From assembly GCA_035236585.1 (NCBI GenBank), contig CP141132.1:52331880-52395879 (forward strand): a stretch of DNA of 64,000 nt. Reading direction: 5' to 3'. The DNA comes from Warburgia ugandensis. Taxonomy: Eukaryota; Streptophyta; Magnoliopsida; Canellales; Canellaceae. Both the position numbers and the translations under genes were made by a program. Shown piece after piece: positions 22,536 to 31,610 of the stretch (positions within the stretch are counted from its first letter, which is position 1; each line of letters begins with the position of its first letter). Below the pieces are notes generated by a model, which saw only the letters and a list, made by a program, of their open reading frames with translations, made no database searches and was not told the origin of the DNA.

Positions 22536-25253
22536 GCTTGACAGGTGCACTAAGTTAGTGTCTAGTAAGTCTTGAAGACCCTATGCTAGGAGGTGCAATT
22601 GGCCACTGACCTCTTAGATGACCAGCCCTCTATGGAGATTGCGGGCAGTAGGAGTATCTTCTCAAGGGAAAGTTCTCTAAGAGGTAGTCGTGTAGCCCCT
22701 ATGAGGTCTGGTGAGTCATGTTTCATGCAGGTATCCATGAGTAGAAGTAGAGGCCACAATAGTCGCTAGTGGGTGACGGTTAGTGTGTTGATGTTATGTG
22801 TGTCATTTCTCGAGAGTTTAAATCTTGTCTAGTGTAGTAGGACTATATACCACCGTGATTGGAGTGATCAATTTTTCAAGGTGATGCGGGCATGGATTTG
22901 TGCATTGAGGATCAAAGACCTTGTGCCTTGGTTCAGCATCATGTCTTTGATACACATTGATTTTAATAGATTTGTCTACTTCTGACATTGTAGATGACAT
23001 TGAATTTGGTAGTCTTTAGTTGATCTTTATAGTTTATAGTACATGTATTAATCACTCTTTTTAGAAATTATATACATATACATGCATGGAGATACATACG
23101 CTTATATTTATGCTACTACATGCTCTATTTTAAGTGTTCTGGCTTGTATTAGTTTTTCACCCTACTATGAGCTATTGTTTTTGCTTACCCCTATAGCCAA
23201 CATTTTAGGTAATACTCTAGGTAGCTCGAGAGAGAGAGATATAGGGAAGCCAAAAGTATCTGGATCTGCTTAAATATGAGGAGATTATGACTTAAGTGTG
23301 GTTCCTTTTGTTAGAATCCATGTATAGGATTACATTTTGAAATATTGCACATAAATTCTGTTGACACCTTGGATGACTGTAATATGAAGTGCAGTAATTG
23401 TTCGTATGACTTGTGTGGCTGTACTTGTAACAATTTGGATGATCTTTTGGCATGTATCTCTAACCGTTCTTACGCTCGACCATTATTATTATTTTACATA
23501 TATGTGGAGGTTTTAGTATGACTACCCTAAAGAAGTTGATGAATTTTAAAATAACATACATATTATCACTCTAATAATGTTTTCTAAAACAAGGAAATTT
23601 TTGCTATTTTTCAACATAAAATAAATAAAGACTTGAAAAACTCAGGATATTACAAAAACCAACCAAACCAACCCACCTACCTCTCTTTCTTCACCATGCT
23701 TACCTTACTCTTCGCCTTCCTTCCTCATTCAAAACCCTAGATCTAAATCTACTTTCCTCCTTGATTTAGCCCTCGCCTAAGTTAGAAACAAAAGCATCTA
23801 TAAATCTCCCAAGGCTTCGAACATTTTTTTCTAAGTAGAGGTGGATGAGACACCTTGAAACATAGACCTTTGGTGTTATTGCTGCTGAACTTTGGGACTT
23901 CTTTGATGCTTTTATTCCTTTGGATTTCTAGTTATTCTTTTTATTATTTGCTTTCTAATTTAGATTAGTACTTTGTTTTCATTGTTTTATTTCCCTTTCC
24001 TTAGTTTTCCATTGTTTTGCTTTTTAGTTTACACTCTTCTTTCCACCTAGCTTTTCCTTTCTTGTTTACCTCAATTCCATTAGTTTTCTCTTGGTTATTT
24101 ACTCAAGATTTAAGCTAACTCTTTTCTGGTAGTGACATCCAAGAGAAGAGCTAGCTTAGAACCTTGATTTTCCCTCTTGAAATTCACATTTTTTTCTTCT
24201 ATGTGTCCTTAATTTTAGGTCCACTTTCCATTGTTAGTTCACCCATTTAACCTTCTTTTCTCTTGAATTCTTTTATAGTTTCTATTTTCATTTCATCATA
24301 CTTTAAATTGTGAATATTATATTGCATTGTTGGTGTTATTTAGATGGGATTTTATGCATAGGAACTATGCACAATTTTCAAATTTTGAATATGTACATAG
24401 TTTTTGGGTGTAATTTGATGTTAATTTAATAAAGTTCTTTGAGGTTTCTTGCTATGGAATGTTTCTTTCATTAAAGTACTTTATATTTGGGTTGTTTTCT
24501 TGAATAAAAGTTGTGGTTTCAATTTCTTTCTTATGCTTGAATTGTTTAATATTCATGAGTAGTTGAAATATGTAAGTTTTCTCTCCATAACTTTCTGCGT
24601 TGTTTCCAACCATCTAAACATTGTATTTTCTTGAATCCTTGAGAACCCATTTAGCTTTTCATGTTTTTTTATTAGATCCATTAATTATTTTGCATGAGAG
24701 TTCACTTTAGATCCATCAATTCTGGCCATTTTTCCATCTTAGAACCAAGTGCACAGTCCATGGATCATGCACATGGTACTAGGTCACATTTCTCTTTGAT
24801 TTTTGCTTAGTTTGGTTGTATAATCTTATTTTGGAATTTTTAAATTAGTTGTTTTCATCTTAATTTAGGTTTAGAAACTTTACTTTTTGAATTTTAGAAA
24901 GTTTCATTTTTAGTTTAGGAAAGTATTAAAATAGGAAAGTTTCCAATTTAGGTTGTTTCCTTGAGTTTAATTTCCTAGTTTGATTCATTCTAATTTGTTG
25001 TAACTTCTAAATTTGCATGCATGTTAGTTTCACAAGTTTCTATTTTAGTAAGTTTCTAATTCTATGCATGTTTCTATTTCATGTTACTTTAAATTCCTAG
25101 TTTGATCACAACTCTTTCTTATTTGCTAAAGTTAATTGATTGAAATAGAATCTAATCCATTACAAATCTGTGAGATCCCTCATGGGATCAACTTGCTTGT
25201 GTGAACATATTACATTGATTTGTGCGCTTGCGAGTAATATTAAAGCTACACTA

Positions 25254-25830
25254 GCAACTATTGCATATTAAGGAATGCTAAGGTGACTGATTTAAGTATA
25301 GTTGTTCTTCCAGCTGTAAATAGGATATTACACTTTCATCCTTAGAGCTTTGAATGAATCTTTTGGGGTATGGATTGGAGTCACATTAATTTGGCTTACC
25401 ATTACAACATGGTAGGCCAGAATATTTTTCTTTGAGAGAGGATATTTTAACATGAAGAATGTTCCTAAGAACTCTAGTACATGTCATAGGTTTAGTTTTT
25501 GAGAACTTGAGAGGAGTTTTTTTATGACATAAACTCGGGCCAAATTTAGTTTCCATGTTCTAGAGAATAGGATTAATGGTTTCATTGTTACATAATGTTG
25601 CCTTATCAAACTTAATTAGTTCTTCATCTTAGAACAGGTTGGAGATCAAAGGATTTCCTCTAAAGATAGCCATAGATTCAAAGGATTTGGGTTGGATGTA
25701 AAGTTCAATGGTTGCTAAAAAGGACTTGTCCATAGAGAACAAAGAGGTTACAGGTGATAGGATCTCCCACTTTGGCCCCCTATTTGGTGAGAACCAACTA
25801 CATACATATCCATTAACTATAATAGTGACA
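25254..25830. other. Unassigned flank between B and D
   Basis: I recognise no domain, terminal repeat or copy of other window sequence. It should be the older DNA into which B and D inserted. Confidence 0.4.
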
Positions 25831-26921
25831 TGAGTCTGTCTCATGGTTCCAATATTGAGGGTAGATCAAGAAAAATCAAGGTAATCTAGCTTTGGATGGA
25901 CAAGATCAACTTCTAAATCACTTGGAACATGAAATCAATACCATGATTGGTCATGGATATGAAGGCATCATCAATGGGGATGAGTTCAGTGTTTTGGATA
26001 TTCACAAAAGCTGTTTTTAAGACTAATCCAGAAAATGGCTAAATTATCATCAATAGGATGTTTAGGATCAAATACTAAAGATTACATGGCTAAGGTGATT
26101 GTGATGGTTCTGATTGGTGGTATAATGGTCAAGAATTTACCAATTAAAAGTTTCTAAAGTTTGGAGTAAAAAATGCCCCCCTTAAGCATGTTTAGTCAAG
26201 GGGTCACTAGTGGAATTGTTAAAGATTCTAACCCTTTAATTTTATAAAGTCTTAACTAGGGATATCTATAAGCTTAGGAACTTACTAACGTATTTTATAA
26301 TCTTAGATGTGTTTAGTAATGATTCAAAGACAGTTTAGCAAGTGAGCAAGTGTAGAAAGTCTTGGAGGTTGAAGATCATATACGTAGAAGCTTTTATGGG
26401 TTAAACAACTTAAGTAATTAGAAGGTTTCTTTGGTAGTTAGTAACAGCCTCATGTGGGAGGGTTGTTCCCATATATAAAAACCTCAATTGGATATCAAAT
26501 AAATAGGTTAGTTGAGTTCTTATTCAAGCATAATTTGGACATTTTCTTATTACTTGTTTAGTCGTTTTACCTAGGTTGGAAATTGGAAGTGTTTCCCATT
26601 GCAAGCTTGGATGGACTAGAGTGCTTCCTAGCTTGGGCATTTTTGTATCATTTTGTGGACTCAAGTATGGTGATATGTGTAGAACTTCTTGTCCTCAAGA
26701 TGGTCTATATGTATTCTTGTTGAAAGAGCATGATTCCTTTCCTGCAAGATCTATATCTCTTAGTGGTGAGACTATATCTAACATGGTGATCTTTCTTTGT
26801 GCTTAAATCTAAATCTCTTAGTGGTGAGACTATATCTAACATGGTGATCTTTCTTTGTGCTTAAATCTAAAGGTTGTAATCTTGTATCCACTTTAAGACT
26901 AGTTTCAATCCTAAATTGACA
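25831..26921 (+). repeat. Element D LTR, first copy
   Basis: Starts TGAGTCTGTCTCATGG after AGTGACA and aligns through its length with 26922-27926, including ATGGTGATCTTTCTTTGTGC near the end. 1,091 bp, of which 58 come from an internal exact duplication. Confidence 0.75.
26755..26870 (+). repeat. Exact 58-bp tandem duplication
   Basis: 26755-26812 is repeated without difference at 26813-26870 (unit begins ATCTCTTAGTGGTGAGAC and ends GCTTAAATCTA). The neighbouring LTR has a single unit, so the duplication arose in this copy and recently. Confidence 0.92.
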
Positions 26922-27926
26922 TGGGTGTGTCTCATGGTTTCAAAAATTAATTGTGGATCAAGAAAGATCAAGGGCAATTTAGCTTTGAACAACCAAGATC
27001 AACCTATAAATAACTTGGAATTTGAGATCATGTGCATGAATTGTCATGGATGTATAGAAATCATCACCAGGTAAAGGTTCAGTAATTTGGATTGGCCAAA
27101 ACAAGTGTTTTTATGCCAAATTTGAACTTCTTAAATGAAATCTGATAGAATGCTTAGAATTTGATGGATTGGAAATTTCAAATGAAGCCTTGGAGAGTAA
27201 GAAAAATACTGCTCAAGAGATTCTAAACTTTGAAGGTAAAGAATGCCCTCCTAATCTTGCTTGGTCAAGGGTCAATCTTGACTAGTCAAAAATTCTAACT
27301 GCTTTGACTTGGAAATTCTTAGGTAGGAAATTTTACAAGTTTAGAAGCTTGCTAATTTATATTTTAAGAATTTGTAAGTTGGTTAGATATGGTTAGTAAC
27401 CCTCCAAAGAAGCTTTAGCAAGTAAGTAAGTTTAGAAAGTTTTGGAGGCTAAGGATCATATAATTAAAAAGTTTTCGTTGGCTAAATAACTTATATAATT
27501 AGAAGGTCTCTTTGATATATCGTACTTGCCTAATGAGGGAGGTATATTCACATCTATAAATACTAGTTGTATATCAATAAATATAGGTTAGTTGATTCAT
27601 TATTCAAGCATAACTTGGACATTTTTTTTAAGGTTGGAATTTGGAAGTGTTTTGTTCATTGTGAATTGAGATAGGCTAAAGAAAAACATAGAAAGACATT
27701 TTTGTATCACTTGTGGACTCAAGTGTGGTAAGACATGTTGGAATTTCTTGTGCTCAAAGTGGTGCATCTGTATCCTTGTGAAGAGAACTTGATTCCTTCT
27801 TTAGAAGATTTGTATCTCATGGGGGTGAGACTGGATTCAAGGTGGTGACCTTTCTTTGTGCTTGAATACTATGGTAGTGTTCTATATCTGTATAATACCA
27901 ATCTCAAACTAACTCTAAGGTGCTGC
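26922..27926 (+). repeat. Element D LTR, second copy
   Basis: Starts TGGGTGTGTCTCATGG directly after the first copy, with no DNA between. It is followed by leader, primer-site-like motif and gag, so it acts as the 5' LTR. The right border is approximate. Confidence 0.7.
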
Positions 27927-28015
27927 TTTCTATATCCACATAAAATAATTGGACGTTTTTCCCTTTGCCTAATTCATCAATTCTATGTTAAAATTTAGTA
28001 CCCGGTTATCCATTG

Positions 28016-28027
28016 TGGTAATAGAGT
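28016..28027 (+). other. Primer-site-like motif, initiator-Met type (element D)
   Basis: TGGTAATAGAGT resembles TGGTATCAGAGC, the complement of initiator tRNA-Met used by many plant gypsy elements. It lies about 90 bases past the approximate LTR end, farther than usual, so confidence is modest. Confidence 0.4.
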
Positions 28028-28049
28028 AAGGCATGTTCCTAAAGTGCTA

Positions 28050-28499
28050 CAATGGAATATCATGGAAAGCATATTGCTGAAGTAAACAAGGATACTAAAG
28101 GTCTACAGATAGATGACTTACGAAGACAAGTTGAAAGATTAGAAGAGCATCTCGAACAGCTTAACAACAAAGGAGAAAGAGGTCAGAAATCCAAAGTTGT
28201 TTCTTCCAACGATTCTTCCACAAGCTAGGTCAAGTTGGAAATCATCTTCAAGCAATGCTTCAAGGACAAGACAACAAGATTTTCATATTTGTGGAGAGTA
28301 AAAGTAAACATCCTTGATGGGGCCCAACAAGTTTCTTGATTGGCTATATATAATAGAGTGTGTTTTTGAGTATAAAGATTTTTTAGAAGACTTTAAGGTA
28401 AAGCTTGTTGCTCTTAAACTAAGAAAACATGCTTCGTTTTGGTGGGATAATTGAAACAAGTAAAGAATTAAAGATGGGAAAGTAAAATAAAAAGTTGGG
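28050..28499 (+). pseudogene. Gag remnant of element D, left part
   Basis: Pieces resemble plant Ty3/gypsy Gag: a coiled-coil-like lead (LRRQVERLEEHLEQLNNK near 28105-28160), then FLDWL near 28333 with VFEYKDFLED near 28362-28390, KLVALKLRKHASFWWDN near 28404-28455. The capsid domain is cut by element E at 28500. Broken remnant. Confidence 0.72.
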
Positions 28500-29230
28500 T
28501 GATGTGTTTTACATTTAACTGCAAGCTCACGAGTCCACTATAGTATACACAAGGCAAATATGGGTTTTTCTCATGAGGACTTCAAATTTTAGGAATTTTA
28601 ATTAAAGTCTATTTTAATTTACTTTAACCTAGCCAAGTTAATTAATTCTATAAATTGCTAAAAATGAATAATTCTTTATAAAAATTATGAAATCACTTAG
28701 AAACAAAGCCTAGGGTATAAATAAATTATAATGCAATTAAACAAGTCCATGATCAAGAAATTAGAATTTTTACTCTTCATTTAATATTTTTCCTTAAAGG
28801 TCAATTTTAAGGATTTTCTTATTTCAAAGAATTAATGCATGCTAATATTTTTTCTCAATGCATAGTTTGTCTTTTTACGACATAGACTATCAAAGATTTT
28901 CACATATTAATCTTTACTAATCCATCATAATTACTCCCTCTACCACATGAAGTATAAGATAAATCCGATCTAGAAATCACTAAATATATGAATTAGTGTT
29001 AATTTTCTTAAAATAATAATAAGTACATTTGTTAAGTCCACTTTTACTTAATTAAAAATTCATTCAATTACACCATAACTTCATCCTAACCCTAGGAAAG
29101 AAAGTTTACCTACTTATGCTTGAAAATGAAATCTCTAAGAATTTAAATCTAATAGTTATTCTATGTAATTGAGTAAAAATTACACAACTCTAAAGAATTA
29201 ACTACTAACTAAAAATTCAAATCTACTAAG

Positions 29231-29247
29231 AAACAACTAATTAACTA
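29231..29247. repeat. Target-site duplication of the SINE, left copy
   Basis: AAACAACTAATTAACTA, identical to 29431-29447. The perfect 17-bp match directly abuts both ends of the SINE. Confidence 0.93.
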
Positions 29248-29430
29248 AAAGGGACAGCCCAAATGTACGAAGCTCCCGCCTATGCAGGGTCAAGGAAAGG
29301 GTGGACCATATGGGCCTATAGTATGCAGCCTTACCTTGTATTTTTACAAGAGGCTATTTCCATGCCTTGAACCTATAACCTTAAGGTCACATGACGACAA
29401 CTTTTAGCATTGTGCCACGGCTCCCCTTCT
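29248..29430 (-). mobile_element. Au-type SINE (tRNA-derived), minus strand
   Basis: The minus strand reads GAGCCGTGGCACAATGC..., GTGACCTTAAGGT, AGGTTCAAGGC, AATAGCCTCTTG, AAGGCTGCATAC, GACCCTGCATAGGCGGGAGC and ends in TTTT, the layout of Au SINEs known across flowering plants. The pol III A box is at 29407-29417 and B box at 29364-29374 (minus strand), about 33 bases apart. 183 bp, full length, flanked by a perfect 17-bp target duplication. Au SINEs are copied by LINE machinery in trans. It inserted into an already present element E LTR. Confidence 0.93.
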
Positions 29431-29447
29431 AAACAACTAATTAACTA
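29431..29447. repeat. Target-site duplication of the SINE, right copy
   Basis: AAACAACTAATTAACTA, identical to 29231-29247. Confidence 0.93.
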
Positions 29448-30426
29448 CTAACTAAAAATTCAAATCTATTAAGAAACAACTAAAACAAACTAACTATAAT
29501 CTTCTAATTAATCAAACTAAAATATTATAATAGTTTCAAATCAAAGGAAATAATAAAAATACAAATCCTATGATAAGGAGTGATTTCACCAAGTTGATGC
29601 ATGCCACTAGACAAGAACACTTCAAATTTTCCATAATGCACTACCACTGTTCTTTCCTGCTCCAAACAACAACTTACTCTTCCGTGTCACTCAACAAGTG
29701 TAGAGAATGTTTCCCAATAGCCAAAACCCAAAGGAGAACTTTTTAAACTAAGAATCCAAAGTTTTATGCATGTAATTCCTAGGATTATGTGTGTAAAAAT
29801 AATAGGGAGAAAGGACATTTAAAAGCATGTAAATGAGTTGATCTTGATGAGAAGATAGAGGACACAATGAGGATGTAGGGGAATGAAAATAAAGTTGATA
29901 TGATTTGTGGAAAAATTAGAAAAATTAAACAAGATGGGAATGGAAAAGAGCATGTAAAAGAGGGTGAGTTAGGGTGTAAAAATGAATGATGGAAACAAAT
30001 ATTTAGGTTGTGAATTTTAGGATGAAATCTTGTAGCGTGATGGGGTAGAGGATAAAGTGGTAGGGTCATGAATTTTATAGTGATAGGAGGTGGTGAAAAT
30101 TTTATAAAAATAAAACAATGTAAGGAAGAAAAAGGGCATATAAAGGAGGGTAGAAAATAGGAGATGGAAAGGAATAGTTTGGTTGTGAATTTAATGAAGA
30201 TATTTTGTAGTATGATAGAGTATGGTATAAAGATGCTAAGTCATGAAAATTAGGCATGGGTGTAGTGTGAAAAAATGGAATAAAAAGATGGAAGAATGTG
30301 TGTATAAAGGAAGGAATAGTTGAAGAAAATAATGAAAAACTTACCTCCTTTGAATGTTTTACATGCACAACCCCTCTAGAATCCTCTCTCCTCTTCTTAT
30401 CCAAGCACCCAAGGTTCCTCCCTCTC

Positions 30427-30433
30427 TTTATAC
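30427..30433 (-). promoter_or_regulatory. TATA box of element E LTR
   Basis: Minus-strand TATAAAGAGAGG, placed about 1.2 kb into the LTR. Motif and position only. Confidence 0.45.
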
Positions 30434-30472
30434 TTGGAGATTTTTCACAAGGGCTTTAGGAAAGTCTTGGAT

Positions 30473-30494
30473 GAGGCCCCCCCCTGGGGGCCTC
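30473..30494. other. GC-rich hairpin in element E LTR
   Basis: GAGGCCCCC (30473-30481) and GGGGGCCTC (30486-30494) form a perfect 9-bp stem with a 4-nt loop. The matching place of the right LTR copy holds a 22-base C run instead (50312-50333). Confidence 0.8.
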
Positions 30495-31610
30495 AAACCA
30501 ACATTTTGTAATTCATGTGGGAGCCTAAGCGAGGTGTAAGTTTCCTTAAGGAAACTCCCTCCTATCTCCTCAATATCTCTTTCTTTATTATCCTACCTCC
30601 TTATGTCTCTTTTCTTCTTATCTTTACCTTGTAAAACATGTTGATTTGCAGATGTATAAGGGTGTTTAACATGATCTTCCATGGGTTTTGATTAGTTGGC
30701 TGAGAAAGCTTCCTTCTTCCCTTCCTTTCACCCATAGGATTAAGCATAGATAGCTTGGATATCCTTAAGATTTTCCTATCCAAAAATTTCATCTCCTTGA
30801 TTCTCTTCTAGCCCACCAAAAATATCATTAGCCAATTACACTGAAGCATCACGAACATGTTTTTCTCCTACTTTTTCGGTGGGTAGCTTTCCAAAATTTT
30901 CTCTGCCTATAGCCTTCAAGTCTTCTCTCTCATGCATGGCTTCTTCTCATTGGTCTATCTTAGCTTAGGTGACTTATCATTTGTTTCTTTAGGATATCCT
31001 TGAGTGAGGATAAATCCTAGCCATTTTTTCTTTAAAACTCTAGATGAAAACTAGAAGCAGATTTTTTTGTAAATTGTCTTTCTCCATTCCACATTTTCTT
31101 CATTATTTTCCTCCTTTATTTCTCATGTAAAAACATGGAATGGAGTTTAAGTAACTTTGCATGGAAAAATTGTGTGGTGTCTTTAGTGGTCCCATTCTTG
31201 AAGTTAAGAGAAAGAAGGTGAGTGGAAGATGGTGTCATGTGGGCTTTGAACTTTAAGTGCTTCACATGCATGGGAACCCTAACATTTGTGACATAGAAGC
31301 TTCACTTAGAAGTTCTTCAAAGGTTATGGAATGCATGTATGCATTCATAAAACATTTTCCACTTTATCTTTTGATAGTGACAACATCTTTTTTTTCGAGG
31401 ATAAGGTTCAGGGATGCTTTATGGTTTTTGATAGTGGTGAAGTTGTTAATGATTCCCATGTTGCAATCTAAACTTTCTAATTTCTTCATTTATGGTTTAT
31501 GACAAGTGGGTCCATGACTTTTCTTAAATGATGGTTGGACTTCTTTTTGGGTTTTAAGTTGCTATAAATAGAAATTTTCTTAGTTGTACTCCAATCTTGC
31601 AAAATGTGAA

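Larger units (their letters stand above)
19064..23654 (+). mobile_element. Long solo LTR (4.6 kb), chromovirus-like, inside B's 3' LTR
   Basis: Begins TGTAATAT and ends ATATTACA, a perfect 8-bp terminal inverted repeat of the usual LTR kind. The flanks are AAAA on both sides (19060-19063 and 23655-23658), compatible with a short target duplication, though low in information. The break is proven by comparison with B's intact 5' LTR near 13790, where the flanks run on without it. No coding domain found inside. Contains a TATA-like box (19672-19678), a GC-richer stretch after 19700 and a tandem repeat (22326-22535). Confidence 0.8.
13570..25253 (+). mobile_element. Element B: non-autonomous Athila/Tat-type retrotransposon
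   Basis: Parts: 5' LTR (13570-15396), tRNA-Asp-type primer site (15403-15420), internal region (15421-18085) and 3' LTR (about 18086-25253, interrupted by a 4.6-kb solo LTR). The LTRs match from GTTGGCAAAATTCAAGTG onward. The internal region is only about 2.7 kb and has no recognisable capsid, protease, RT or integrase domain, but its leader and 3' end match element A. A copied, non-autonomous partner of an A-like element is the natural reading; that is inference. Incomplete at the left and old. Confidence 0.78.
18086..25253 (+). repeat. Element B 3' LTR, interrupted by a solo LTR
   Basis: Likely starts TGATAAGTGTTCAATTTTG just after the purine-rich stretch and ends AGCTACACTA at 25253. Without the 4,591-bp insertion at 19064-23654 it is about 2.6 kb. 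Its first part (18540-18640, GAATGAGCCATCAAGCCA) also matches the right end of the minus-strand LTR at 60998-63158, confirming a third family copy. Confidence 0.75.
28500..31610 (-). repeat. Element E 3' LTR (left copy), with SINE insertion
   Basis: Left edge TGATGTGTTTTAC (complement of an LTR end in CA), right edge near TTGCA at 31610, where homology with the right copy also stops (51422). About 2.9 kb without the SINE. On the minus strand a TATAAAG box lies at 30427-30433, and a GC-rich hairpin at 30473-30494. Reverse-strand frames at 29785-30404 are low-complexity and not taken as genes. Confidence 0.75.

Noticed and set aside
19064-23654. A complete autonomous element inside B's LTR
   Set aside because: No coding domain, no internal pair of direct repeats and no primer site were seen, so a solo LTR is the simpler reading.
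29248-29430. tRNA-like segment considered as a tRNA gene
   Set aside because: A and B boxes are present, but the body, the TTTT tail and the 17-bp target duplication identify a SINE; no cloverleaf closes.
29785-30404. Two phenylalanine/serine/proline-rich reverse-strand frames of about 100 codons
   Set aside because: Purine-rich LTR sequence of element E; the sister LTR does not keep the frames and no domain is seen.
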